Source of the DNA: Bryobacterales bacterium
Lineage (GTDB): Bacteria; Acidobacteriota; Terriglobia; Bryobacterales; UBA6623
Length of the DNA stretch: 64,000 nt
Direction of reading: 5' to 3'
Assembly (NCBI GenBank): GCA_026713545.1
Contig: JAPOOG010000040.1
Span: forward strand, 36,184 to 100,183
Below, one piece after another: positions 19,003 to 27,764 of the stretch (the first letter of the stretch is position 1; every line of letters starts with the position of its first letter). Both the position numbers and the translations under genes were made by a program. A model generated the notes under the pieces. It worked only from the letters and a program-made list of their open reading frames with translations. It made no database searches and had not been told where the DNA came from.

Positions 19003-19638
19003 TCAGCGGTATTTATCGAGAGAGATCTCGAAATAGAAGAGATCGCGGCCTGTGTTGAGGTTTCGGATGCCGGAGATGTAGATGGCGGCTCCGGGAATGG
19101 GATTTGATTCCGTGCCCGTTTGGTAGTAGAAGAAGCCGCCGACGGAGCTGCGCGGCGGGACTACCGGCGCTTGAAAAGCGCGACTCGAGATCTCTGGTCT
19201 GGCAAGTGGGCCTTTCTTGACCTTGGGGCGGTTCAAGCCGGGAATACTGGGGATGTAGCGCGGGCGCTCCTTCGGACGGGTGTTGGGTTGATAGTAGACG
19301 AGGTCCTCGGCGGAAGTGGGCTCTATCCCGTCCCGATCGGATGTGATGAAGCGAACCATGAGGTCCTCGAGACCGAGCGCATCATCGCTGTTGTTGTTGA
19401 TCACTACGAGGACTGGCAAGAAACCATGCTTCATAGGCTTGGCCTTCCCGAAGGTTCCCTTGATCTCTTTGTCGGTGTGAAAAGGCTTCACGGCAACAGT
19501 GACTTTGTCTTGCTTCTGGCGGGCCGGATATTTGTTGGCTGGCTTCAGCTTGAAAGTATCGTCGGCGGGGATCGCCACGGAGCTGAAAACCAGGGTCAGA
19601 ACAAGGCCTGCGAGGCCGGAGAAACGGCTTCTTGTCAT
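19003..19638 (-). CDS. Exported protein of unknown function
   Basis: Unrecognised 211-residue protein. The proposed start at ATG 19638 gives M-T-R-S-R-F-S-G-L-A-G-L-V-L-T-L-V-F-S-S-V-A-I-P-A, a signal peptide. The mature part has a beta-rich segment (F-L-P-V-L-V-V-I-N-N-N-S-D-D-A-L) resembling an Ig-like fold, a Pro/Arg/Lys-rich middle and an aromatic F-F-Y-Y-Q-T-G segment. It is divergent from the Kdo-transferase gene with only 17 bases between starts, so control regions must overlap the coding ends. An upstream in-frame ATG at 19662 would overlap the divergent gene and is less likely. Confidence 0.7.
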   Translation of the reverse strand: MTRSRFSGLAGLVLTLVFSSVAIPADDTFKLKPANKYPARQKQDKVTVAVKPFHTDKEIKGTFGKAKPMKHGFLPVLVVINNNSDDALGLEDLMVRFITSDRDGIEPTSAEDLVYYQPNTRPKERPRYIPSIPGLNRPKVKKGPLARPEISSRAFQAPVVPPRSSVGGFFYYQTGTESNPIPGAAIYISGIRNLNTGRDLFYFEISLDKYR

Positions 19639-19655
19639 AATGGAATGGGTTACGG

Positions 19656-22106
19656 TTGACATATTCGGCGTACAATCTGCTGGCTGCTTTGGCGGCGATT
19701 GTTGCCGTTCCCTACGACCTGATCCGCGGCTTGAGGCGCGGTCGGCCATGGAGCAGCCTAGCACAGCGGCTGGGCTGGCTTCCTCACTCATTTCATCAGA
19801 CTGCCTCCGACTCGATCTGGTTACATGCAGTGTCGGTCGGAGAGGTCGCCTCATGCGAGGGGTTGGTTCGGGGGTTGAAAGAACGGCACCCCGCTTTGCC
19901 CGTTTTTGTTTCGACCGGCACCGCTACAGGACAGTCTCTCGTACGGGATAAGCTCTCAGGCGTGACGGCAGGCGTGTTCTATGCGCCGTTAGATCTGCCG
20001 TTCGCGATCCGTCGCGTGCTGGATACCATCCGCCCACGATTGGTGGTGATTTTCGAGACGGAGATTTGGCCGAATCTCTATCGGCAGGTCAAGCAGGCAG
20101 GCGCGGGCTTGATGATTGTAAACGGTCGGGTTTCGGACCGGGCCTTTCCGAGCTATCGGCGTTTTCGGTTCCTGTTTCGGAGTGTGTTGCGTCATGTGGA
20201 TCTGATCCTGGCGCAATCTGAAAAGGACCGCGAACGGATGATTGCCATCGGGTCGGATGCCGCGCGGGTCGAGGTCGGAGGCAACCTGAAGTATGACTTC
20301 CAGGCCTCTGACGCCGTGGTGCCTGATGCCGTGCGCCGGTTCCTTGCTCAGTGTCAACCCGGACCGTTGATCATCGCGGGCAGCACTCGCGATGAAGAGG
20401 AACGGCCCGTGGTCGAGGCCTTTCGGAAGGTGGCTGAGCGCTGTGAAAAAGCGCTGCTGATCGTAGCGCCTAGGCATCCGCGCCGGTTTGAAGAGGCGGA
20501 GGCGACATTGGTCGCATCGGGACTGCCAGTGGTGCGGCGGTCGGCGTTGAACTCGCTGTCAGCCGGAGTGGAGTTGCCGGCGGTCCTGCTGCTGGATTCA
20601 CTTGGGGAGCTGTCGTCGCTGTACGCGTTGGCGGATGTGGTGTTCGTCGGTGGCTCGCTCAACGGATGGGGCGGGCACAACGTCTTGGAACCGGCGTCGT
20701 CGGGACGGCCTGTCGTGGTCGGGCCTACGATGCAGAACTTCGCCGAGATTGCTGAGACTTTGTTGTCTGAGCAGGGCATGGTCCGGATTGGAGGACAGGA
20801 AGAGCTGGGAGCGGCTTTGCTCGATCTGTTGAGGGACCGTGACGCTGCGCTGGCTATCGGCGAACGCGGACGCCGGGTGGCCGAGGCGCAGCGGGGCGCG
20901 ACGGCACGCGCCATCGATGCGGGGGTGCGGCTCTACAGCCACGCGGTTCCGGTCTCTATGCCGAGTTGGGCGCGCCGGACTTTGCTGGGCGGGCCCGCAA
21001 TGGCCTGGGGCGCCGTGGCCCGACGGCGGGCTGCTTCTTTTTCAGCAGGCAACGGCTCGGCCAGGCGCTTGAAGAGTTTCACTCTTTGCGTGGGGAATCT
21101 CTCAGCGGGAGGCGAGGGCAAGACACCCGTGGTCGCCTGGCTCGTGGAACGCCTTAGCGAGAGCGGTTATCGTCCAGCGGTATTGACGCGGGGATACCGG
21201 CGTGACTCGATGCAGCCTCAGATCATCGTGGGGCCTGAGTCGGAACCCACAGCCGAACAGATTGGAGATGAGGCTTATCTGTTGCGACGCAGGTTTCAGG
21301 ATTTGGAGATTACGGTTCCAATGGGAGTGGGTGCGGATCGGTTTCAAATCGGCACGAAGTTGGAAGCCCGGTTTCCGATCGACGTGATCGTGATGGACGA
21401 CGGATACCAGCATTTCGCCTTGGAGCGGGATTTCGATTTGCTCGTAGTTGATGCAAGCCGGCCCTTTGGCGGCGGGCGGATGTTGCCCCTCGGGCTTTTA
21501 CGCGAGCCGATTTCGGGTGCATCTCGAGCTCGAGCGATCTTGTTGACGAAGACGCAGCCCGAAGTCCGATACAACGGAATCGAATCGGTGCTGCGGCGTG
21601 CAAACCCGGGGGCGCCGATCTTTCATGCTCAGACGCGTGCGGCGGCGATTGTTGACGCGATGTCGGCGGCAGAGAAACCGCTTGACAGTTTGGTGGGCGA
21701 GAGATGCGTCGGATTCTGCGGACTGGGAAGCCCGGATTCGTTTTGGCGCACTATCGAGGCAATGGGGATTCATCCGGTTGAGCGTTTGGCGTTTCCAGAT
21801 CACCATCGGTACTCCGCGCGCGACATCGACAAGATCGCGGAGATGGCGCGACGGGCGGGCGCCGACGTGTTGTTGACGACGGAGAAAGATTTCGCGAACC
21901 TGCAGTCGGCGCTGGACTTGCCTCAAAAGAGCGGGCCTGCGCGGGTTTGCGCGGCTCTCGGTCCGTTGCGCTTGTTCTGTCTTCGCGTTGAGCAAGATGT
22001 GGAGCCCGGCTTGTTGGAGTTCATCTTGTCGGCGCTGCCGAGTTCCCAAATCCGCTCGAACCAGACATGGGGGCCTCCGGAGGTAGCGTCCTCAAGGGAG
22101 TCGTGA
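19656..22106 (+). CDS. waaA-lpxK: Fused Kdo transferase and tetraacyldisaccharide 4'-kinase
   Basis: One 816-residue frame contains two lipid A/LPS inner-core enzymes. Residues about 1-430 are a GT30 Kdo transferase (H-A-V-S-V-G-E-V-A-S with the catalytic Glu at 63; F-E-T-E-I-W-P-N; G-S-T-R-D-E-E-E; G-G-S-L-N-G-W-G-G-H-N-V-L-E-P). Residues about 445-800 are LpxK, which phosphorylates the disaccharide 4' position (C-V-G-N-L-S-A-G-G-E-G-K-T-P P-loop; D-D-G-Y-Q-H; F-P-D-H-H-R-Y; L-L-T-T-E-K-D). There is no stop or frameshift between them. The start is TTG 19656, the first possible codon after an in-frame stop. It leads an LPS operon with waaF 18 bases downstream. Confidence 0.92.
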   Translation: MTYSAYNLLAALAAIVAVPYDLIRGLRRGRPWSSLAQRLGWLPHSFHQTASDSIWLHAVSVGEVASCEGLVRGLKERHPALPVFVSTGTATGQSLVRDKLSGVTAGVFYAPLDLPFAIRRVLDTIRPRLVVIFETEIWPNLYRQVKQAGAGLMIVNGRVSDRAFPSYRRFRFLFRSVLRHVDLILAQSEKDRERMIAIGSDAARVEVGGNLKYDFQASDAVVPDAVRRFLAQCQPGPLIIAGSTRDEEERPVVEAFRKVAERCEKALLIVAPRHPRRFEEAEATLVASGLPVVRRSALNSLSAGVELPAVLLLDSLGELSSLYALADVVFVGGSLNGWGGHNVLEPASSGRPVVVGPTMQNFAEIAETLLSEQGMVRIGGQEELGAALLDLLRDRDAALAIGERGRRVAEAQRGATARAIDAGVRLYSHAVPVSMPSWARRTLLGGPAMAWGAVARRRAASFSAGNGSARRLKSFTLCVGNLSAGGEGKTPVVAWLVERLSESGYRPAVLTRGYRRDSMQPQIIVGPESEPTAEQIGDEAYLLRRRFQDLEITVPMGVGADRFQIGTKLEARFPIDVIVMDDGYQHFALERDFDLLVVDASRPFGGGRMLPLGLLREPISGASRARAILLTKTQPEVRYNGIESVLRRANPGAPIFHAQTRAAAIVDAMSAAEKPLDSLVGERCVGFCGLGSPDSFWRTIEAMGIHPVERLAFPDHHRYSARDIDKIAEMARRAGADVLLTTEKDFANLQSALDLPQKSGPARVCAALGPLRLFCLRVEQDVEPGLLEFILSALPSSQIRSNQTWGPPEVASSRES

Positions 22107-22124
22107 CCGCTGGACGGACATCGC

Positions 22125-23165
22125 ATGAAGCTTCTTGTTCGGGCCACGAACTGGTTGGGCGATGCGGTGATGTCGCTGCCTGCGCTACGAGAAATCCGGC
22201 GAGCACACCCCGCTTGGGAGATCGTGTTGCTGGCGCGGCCTTGGGCGGAGGATCTTTACGGCCGCGAGGGTGTGTGCGACCGGACGATTCCCTACCAGCA
22301 CACGGGGCGGCATCGAGGGGCGTTGGGAAGGTGGAGGTTGTCGCGTGAGTTACGCGCGGAGAGGTTCGACCGTGTCATTCTGCTGCCGAACTCTTTCGAT
22401 TCGGCGCTCGTGCCCTGGCTGGCCGGCGTACGGGAACGAATTGGCTATGCGCGAGACGGCCGCAGTCTGATGCTGACAAACGCAGTTCGACAACCGCTCG
22501 CTGGGGAGATCCCGCCGCACCAGCGCTACTATTACCTGGAAATGCTGCGCCGTGCCGGATTGCTTGCAGATATGCCTGAATGCCGGGAAATACGGCTGGC
22601 GTGCGCCGAAGAGGCCGCTGTGGCAGGACGGGAGTTCTGGTCGGCACGGGGCGAGAACGGAACGCGATGGATCGGAGTAAGCCCGGGGGCGGCAAACAGC
22701 GTCGCAAAGCAGTGGCCGCCGGAGCGGTTCGCCGAGGCGGCTTCCCGGCTGGCTCGCGAGATGGGCGCGAAAGTGGTGATCTTCGGATCCGGCGCGGACA
22801 CGGAAAGCGGGCGTTCGATCGCCGAGCGAACCGCCCTGCCGGTATACAACCTGGTGAATCAGACGACGCTGCGCCGGTTCATTGACTTGACGGCCTGTTG
22901 CGAAGTGTTCCTGACGAACGACTCGGGGGGGATGCACGTGGCGGCGGCGCTGGGCGTGCCCACGGTAGTGATCTTCGGTCCGACGGATGAGGCTGCTACG
23001 GGACCGGCGCATTCCTGCGCACGAGTAGTGCGCGAACCGGTGGATTGCAGTCCGTGCCTGCTGAAGACCTGTCCGATTGACCATCGCTGCATGACACGCG
23101 TGACGCCGGATCGTGTGGCGGCGGAAGCGTTGCAGCTCGTCCGGAACAAGAATGCAGCCCTGTAG
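22125..23165 (+). CDS. waaF: ADP-heptose:LPS heptosyltransferase II-like (GT9)
   Basis: GT9 glycosyltransferase adding heptose to the LPS inner core on the cytoplasmic face. The 346-residue protein begins M-K-L-L-V-R-A-T-N-W-L-G-D-A-V-M-S-L-P-A, the WaaF-type opening. It has the sugar-nucleotide site segment W-I-G-V-S-P-G-A followed by K-Q-W-P-P-E-R-F, and the C-terminal L-T-N-D-S-G-G-M-H-V-A-A-A-L-G-V-P and F-G-P-T-D motifs. A Cys-rich tail segment (C-S-P-C-L-L-K-T-C-P) is common in this family. It lies 18 bases after the waaA-lpxK fusion, consistent with one LPS-core operon. Transfer of a related sugar by a GT9 relative cannot be excluded. Confidence 0.9.
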   Translation: MKLLVRATNWLGDAVMSLPALREIRRAHPAWEIVLLARPWAEDLYGREGVCDRTIPYQHTGRHRGALGRWRLSRELRAERFDRVILLPNSFDSALVPWLAGVRERIGYARDGRSLMLTNAVRQPLAGEIPPHQRYYYLEMLRRAGLLADMPECREIRLACAEEAAVAGREFWSARGENGTRWIGVSPGAANSVAKQWPPERFAEAASRLAREMGAKVVIFGSGADTESGRSIAERTALPVYNLVNQTTLRRFIDLTACCEVFLTNDSGGMHVAAALGVPTVVIFGPTDEAATGPAHSCARVVREPVDCSPCLLKTCPIDHRCMTRVTPDRVAAEALQLVRNKNAAL

Positions 23166-23202
23166 ATCGGGGGTGCTAGACTGGCTCTCGGAGGTGGTCG
23201 GA

Positions 23203-23910
23203 ATGCGGACTTTGTTCTTTCTTCTGGTGATCGGATCGTTGATGGCCGCGACGGGCGCGGACATGGTCTCGACTTCAGCCGGAGATGTGAAGATCACGCC
23301 GGTGCTGCACGGCACGGTGTTGCTCGAGATCGAGGGCAGTGCCTGGTATCTGGATCCCTGGAGCCGCGCGGATTACTCCTCGCTGCCGAAGGCGGACGTG
23401 ATCTTGATTACCGACATCCACGGCGACCACATGGATCCGAAGGCGATCGCGGCGATTCGAAAAACGGACACTCGGATCGTGGCTCCGGCAGCGGTGGCGA
23501 AGACCGTTACGGAAGCCAAGGTTCTGGCGAACGGCGAGACCACCGAACTACACGGAGTCGAGATCGAGGCGATCGCGATGTACAACGTGCAGCGGGGCCC
23601 GGCGCCGGGCAAGCTCTTTCATGACAAGGGACGCGGCAATGGTTATGTCCTCACCGTCGGCGGGAAGCGATTCTACTTTTCCGGGGATACCGAGGGCGTT
23701 GCCGAGATGCGGAACCTGAAAAACATCGACGTGGCTTTCGTGTGCATGAATCTTCCCTATACGATGCCGCCGGAAGAGGCCGCTGACGCGGTAAAGGCTT
23801 TCAAGCCGAAGGTGGTCTACCCCTATCACTATCGAGGCTCTGACTTGAAGGTCTTCGCGGCGGGACTCGAGGGACAAGGGATCGAAATCCGCGAACGGAA
23901 GTGGTATTGA
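23203..23910 (+). CDS. Exported MBL-fold hydrolase (UlaG-like)
   Basis: Metallo-beta-lactamase-fold protein of 235 residues with a signal peptide (M-R-T-L-F-F-L-L-V-I-G-S-L-M-A-A-T-G). The metal motif reads I-T-D-I-H-G-D-H-M-D, with Asp at the first His position of H-x-H-x-D-H. Further on are Y-F-S-G-D-T-E-G, with the bridging Asp, and a late Y-P-Y-H-Y-R histidine. ATG 23203 is preceded by GGAGG with eight-base spacing; a longer frame from 23113 runs into waaF and is rejected. It follows waaF by 37 bases and may be co-transcribed, but nothing in it points to LPS. The substrate is unknown. Confidence 0.85.
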   Translation: MRTLFFLLVIGSLMAATGADMVSTSAGDVKITPVLHGTVLLEIEGSAWYLDPWSRADYSSLPKADVILITDIHGDHMDPKAIAAIRKTDTRIVAPAAVAKTVTEAKVLANGETTELHGVEIEAIAMYNVQRGPAPGKLFHDKGRGNGYVLTVGGKRFYFSGDTEGVAEMRNLKNIDVAFVCMNLPYTMPPEEAADAVKAFKPKVVYPYHYRGSDLKVFAAGLEGQGIEIRERKWY

Positions 23911-24025
23911 GCGGACGGCAAGCTTCAGGGAAAGGCTGGCTCCTCCCGGCGTCGGCCTGAATAAACTACGACTGATCTACCTGAAATGAATTCGTTCTCT
24001 ACCTGGGACAAAAAACGGTTGCGGA

Positions 24026-24054
24026 TTGACCACCACTAGTATTTGTGGTATTGA
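24026..24054 (+). promoter_or_regulatory. Weak promoter with overlapping dyad upstream of the TonB receptor gene
   Basis: TTGACC at 24026 and TATTGA at 24049 are separated by 17 bases. The spacer carries a perfect dyad, ACCAC-tagtattt-GTGGT (24032-24049), placed where a repressor would block polymerase. The -10 match is poor, so this is a candidate only. Confidence 0.3.
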
Positions 24055-24083
24055 AGAGCAGCAGTTTCCCAAAGGGGGTTTCA

Positions 24084-27000
24084 GTGAACGGCAAGAGAAC
24101 TACAATCACGCGAATGATTCAGGCTTTTGTTGCGCTGAGCCTGGTCCTTTTCATGACGGCGAGCGCTTCGGCGCAAGTCACCGCCGGCGGCGTGCGAGGA
24201 GTCGTTACCGATACGGCCGGCGCCGTCATACCTGGTGTATCCGTCAGGATCACAAACCTCGAAACGGACTTCACGGCCACTGCCGATAGCGGGGGCGCCG
24301 GAAACTACGTCATGGTGAACATTCCGGTGGGTCCGTACCGCCTCGAGGCGACGACGGACGGCTTCAAGACCTATGTGGCGGAAGACCTTCAGGTTCTCAC
24401 CGCCACCACATCGACGTTGAACATCACCATGGAAGTCGGAGAGCTGGTCCAACAGATCACGGTTTCCGAGACGATTGCGCCCATCACGGTGGTGGAGACT
24501 TCCGAGGTCAGCACGAACGTGGAAGAACGCGTCGTGATGGACCTCCCACTCCAGGTGGCAGGACAACGACGGCAGGCCGAGAACTTCATTTTCCTGACGC
24601 CCGGCGTTGCTGGGGACACCTTCTCGAAGTCCTATAACGGCAGTCCCGACTTGGCGCAAGTAGCCATGGTAGACGGCATCGCCTTCTCGAACGCGGAGGT
24701 GCCAGGACGGTTCACCACGTTCGCTCCGCCGTTCGAGGCGGTCGAAGAGTTCAAGGTTTCGAGCACGCTGTACCCGGCGGAGCTGGGCCGCGGCTTCGGA
24801 GTCACGAACTACAAGATCAAGTCGGGGACGAACGATTTCCACGGGAATGCTTTCGAGTTCCTGCGCAATGAGAAACTGGACGCCAGCGGGTTCTTCGCCG
24901 GCTCGAGGGCGCCGACCCGGCAGAACGAGTTCGGCGCCACCATCGGCGGACCGATCATCAGGAACCGCACGTTCTTCTTCTTCAACTACACGGGTTTTCG
25001 GCGCCGCGGCTCGCGTCCGACCACGCTGCTGACGCTGCCGCCTACCGCCTTCCGTTCCGGCGACTTCTCGAGGCTCATACCAGAACTGAACATCATGGTG
25101 TTTGATCCCGCCACCACGCGCGATGACGGAATGGGTGGATTCGTTCGTGATGCGTTCCCCAACAACATGATCCCGGCGAGCCGCCATGATTCCCTGGCTG
25201 GGCAGGTGACCTCGCTCATGCCGACCCCGGACACCAGCGCGCTCTTCAACAACTTCCTCACTCGCGGGGAGTCTCCGACCAACGAAGACCATTTCGTGTA
25301 CCGGATCGACGAGCAGATCAACGACAGCAACAAGTTCTCCTGGACGCACTGGCGGAACCTTGATCCTGTTGCAACGGCGATCGGCAGCTTCGGCAGGGAT
25401 GCGCCGCTGGACAACGGTTTCCCGGGCGGAGGGTACTTCCAGGGCATGCGGGCGAACTGGGACAGCGTCATCAGTCCGACCCTGCTGAACCATTTTGCGT
25501 TCGGCTTCTCGGGCACTTTCGGGTTCGGCCGTGGGTTCGACTCGCGCAACGGCGCCGAAATCCTCTCCATACCGGGCTTGCCGTCGTCGTACGCCGGCAC
25601 GACCAGTTTCCGGATCGGCCACTACACGGGATTCGGGAATGCCGGCGCGCAAGGGGATGCCCGTTGGGACCACACGTATAACTATTCGAACACCACGACG
25701 ATTATCCGAGGCAAGCATCAGATCAAGGTCGGTGGCGAACACTGGGCGCAGTCGTTCCGGGACTTCAATGTCCTCAACGGAGGAGGGACAGCGGGCACCA
25801 TGACTTTCAACCGTCTTTTTACGTCCCAGCCCAACGCCGACGACTTTGCCCGACAAGGCGAACCCTACGCCAGCTTCCTGCTGGGTCAGGTCAATTCGCT
25901 TCGGCGGCTGGTCGGAGGAGAGGAAAGAACGCTGAGAATTCCCTACGTAGGGTTCTTCTTCACCGACACCATTCAGATGGGTCCCAGATGGACACTGAGC
26001 CTCGGGGTCCGTTACGACATCGCGTTTCCCTGGCGAGGCAAGGATCCCGACCGGGCCTCCGCGATCGATCTCAACTTGTCCAATCCGGGCGCCGGCGGGC
26101 TGCCGGGAGCGCATGTCTTTGGCAACGACGCCATCGTCCCCGCTGCGGACAAGGGGGCATTCGGCCCTCGAGGCAGCATCGCCTATCAACTGGACGACAA
26201 GACCGTCGTTCGCCTGGGCTACGGGATCATCTACAGCATCTCGAATGCGTCGACCACAGGGTCGGTACAGTTCAACAACAATTTCGACAACGGTTTTCTG
26301 GGATTCCAGAACATCGTGAGCACCGACAACGGGGTCACGCCGGCCAGTCTGCTGAAAGACGGTTTTCCGTCATTCACGACTCCGCCGCGCGGTCCCGAGC
26401 TGGGCATCGGGTCAACAGTTGATTTCTACAACGGCTCCGCCGGCTTGCAGGCCTATCAGCAGACCTGGACGTTGAACATTCAGCGCCAGCTTCCCTACCT
26501 GATTCATCTGGATCTGGCCTACGTCGGCAACAAGGGACAGCGGCTTTCCGCAGGGTTGGAGAACCTCAACCAGGTGCCGTCCAGCTACCTGAGCCTCGGG
26601 CCCTTGCTCAACCAGCCGTTCGATTCGCCGGATGCCATTGCCGCCGGCATCACTGCGCCTTGGGACGGTTTCGGGGCGGCGCTTGGAGGAGCGGCCACCG
26701 TGGGCCAGGCGTTGCGGCCGTTCCCGCAATTCACCGGCATCAACAACCCCTGGCAGCCCATCGGCGCGTCGAACTACCACTCCTTCCAGATGAAGCTGCA
26801 GAAACGTTTCTCGGACGGCCTGTCATTCCTGACCAGCTACACGCTGAGCAAGAACCTCACGAACACCAGTCTCGCGGCGTTCGCGGCCTTTAACGGAGGC
26901 GCTCGCGATACGGCGAACCGGGGCATCGAGAAGGCCATAGCGCCCAAGGACCAGACGCATAGCCTCGTCTCGAGTTTCGTCTACGAGTTGCCTTTCGGCA

Positions 27001-27500
27001 AGAACGTCTCCGGGCCGGCCGCCGGGTTCCTGAAAGGCTGGCAAGTCAGCGCCATCGTCCGTTACGCCACCGGTCAGCCGCTCGGAATCAGCGGAGGTCC
27101 GCCGATTCCTCTGTTCGGAGGCGGCAATCGGCCGCACCGTGTCGCCGGCGTGAGCGGCCGCTCGAACGTGAGCGCGGGCAGTTTCGACCCCGGGCGAGGA
27201 GACCGATACCTAAATCCGGATGGTTGGGTGCAGCCGGCTCCTTTCACTTTCGGAACGGGCGCTCCGCGCGAGCCGAACTTGCGGAACTTCGCGTTCTTCA
27301 ACGAAGACTTTTCGATCATCAAGCGCACCTATATTGGTGAGACGATGAATGTCGAGTTCCGGACGGAGTTCTTCAATCTGTTCAACCGAGTGCGATTCGG
27401 CAACCCGAATACGAGTTCCACCAGCGGCGCCTTTGGCCTTGTAGGGGGGCAAGGCAATCCGCCCCGCTCGATTCAGTTCGGGTTGAAGTTCAACTTCTAA
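24084..27500 (+). CDS. Oar-like TonB-dependent receptor
   Basis: Large outer-membrane receptor of 1,138 residues. GTG 24084 is chosen because an AAAGGGGG ribosome-binding site lies just upstream and it opens the signal peptide (M-N-G-K-R-T-T-I-T-R-M-I-Q-A-F, ending A-S-A-Q); a GTG at 24045 is less likely. Next come a carboxypeptidase-regulatory-like beta domain (G-V-R-G-V-V-T-D-T-A-G-A-V-I-P-G), a plug domain with Q-V-A-M-V-D-G-I, and a long beta-barrel rich in aromatic strands, closing with Q-F-G-L-K-F-N-F as outer-membrane proteins do. This architecture is highly expanded in Solibacter-type acidobacteria. It probably takes up a polymeric or bulky substrate; no TonB or ExbBD is in the window. 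Confidence 0.93.
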   Translation: MNGKRTTITRMIQAFVALSLVLFMTASASAQVTAGGVRGVVTDTAGAVIPGVSVRITNLETDFTATADSGGAGNYVMVNIPVGPYRLEATTDGFKTYVAEDLQVLTATTSTLNITMEVGELVQQITVSETIAPITVVETSEVSTNVEERVVMDLPLQVAGQRRQAENFIFLTPGVAGDTFSKSYNGSPDLAQVAMVDGIAFSNAEVPGRFTTFAPPFEAVEEFKVSSTLYPAELGRGFGVTNYKIKSGTNDFHGNAFEFLRNEKLDASGFFAGSRAPTRQNEFGATIGGPIIRNRTFFFFNYTGFRRRGSRPTTLLTLPPTAFRSGDFSRLIPELNIMVFDPATTRDDGMGGFVRDAFPNNMIPASRHDSLAGQVTSLMPTPDTSALFNNFLTRGESPTNEDHFVYRIDEQINDSNKFSWTHWRNLDPVATAIGSFGRDAPLDNGFPGGGYFQGMRANWDSVISPTLLNHFAFGFSGTFGFGRGFDSRNGAEILSIPGLPSSYAGTTSFRIGHYTGFGNAGAQGDARWDHTYNYSNTTTIIRGKHQIKVGGEHWAQSFRDFNVLNGGGTAGTMTFNRLFTSQPNADDFARQGEPYASFLLGQVNSLRRLVGGEERTLRIPYVGFFFTDTIQMGPRWTLSLGVRYDIAFPWRGKDPDRASAIDLNLSNPGAGGLPGAHVFGNDAIVPAADKGAFGPRGSIAYQLDDKTVVRLGYGIIYSISNASTTGSVQFNNNFDNGFLGFQNIVSTDNGVTPASLLKDGFPSFTTPPRGPELGIGSTVDFYNGSAGLQAYQQTWTLNIQRQLPYLIHLDLAYVGNKGQRLSAGLENLNQVPSSYLSLGPLLNQPFDSPDAIAAGITAPWDGFGAALGGAATVGQALRPFPQFTGINNPWQPIGASNYHSFQMKLQKRFSDGLSFLTSYTLSKNLTNTSLAAFAAFNGGARDTANRGIEKAIAPKDQTHSLVSSFVYELPFGKNVSGPAAGFLKGWQVSAIVRYATGQPLGISGGPPIPLFGGGNRPHRVAGVSGRSNVSAGSFDPGRGDRYLNPDGWVQPAPFTFGTGAPREPNLRNFAFFNEDFSIIKRTYIGETMNVEFRTEFFNLFNRVRFGNPNTSSTSGAFGLVGGQGNPPRSIQFGLKFNF

Positions 27501-27509
27501 CGTAAACCG

Positions 27510-27537
27510 GCCCGGGGCAGGAATTTTTGCCTCGGGC
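27510..27537 (+). terminator. Hairpin after the receptor gene, terminator-like
   Basis: GCCCGGGGCA pairs with TGCCTCGGGC (one G-U pair), starting nine bases after the receptor stop codon. The T-run is inside the loop rather than after the stem, so termination efficiency is uncertain. Confidence 0.4.
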
Positions 27538-27542
27538 TGGCG

Positions 27543-27624
27543 TCACCTGCAATACGTCAAAAGGGGTCGGCGGTGAAGACCGCGCCCTGTTTTCGTCCGA
27601 GGACAACAGATAAGGTGCAGGTGA
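27543..27624 (+). ncRNA. Candidate structured RNA (three-way junction) in the leader of the LamG gene
   Basis: TCACCTGCA (27543) pairs over nine bases with TGCAGGTGA (27616), enclosing two hairpins: GCGGT-gaag-ACCGC (27570-27583), and TGTT plus GTCC-ga-GGAC plus AACA (27588-27608) with a three-base bulge. It ends about 140 bases before the LamG start. No known riboswitch class was matched by eye. Confidence 0.3.
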
Positions 27625-27764
27625 AGATCCGTTGGATCGGGTTGTGCAGCACACAGGAGCAGGACACTCCGCCTTCACTTCCCCTTGGCGCGCTCAAATC
27701 CTGATGCTCCCTTTCCCGCGGTTAAGGTCTTGAAGGAAGCCGCGGTCTTGACGAGAGTCCAACC

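Noticed and set aside
19656..19676. Sigma-70 promoter TTGACA...TACAAT at the start of waaA-lpxK
   Set aside because: The boxes are only nine bases apart, and TTG is the likely start codon.
24081..26189. 702-codon minus-strand open frame inside the TonB receptor gene
   Set aside because: Antisense to a clear receptor with domain landmarks; the translation shows no recognisable domain.
27543..27624. Known riboswitch such as c-di-GMP or cobalamin type
   Set aside because: The helices are there but the conserved single-strand motifs of those classes are not.
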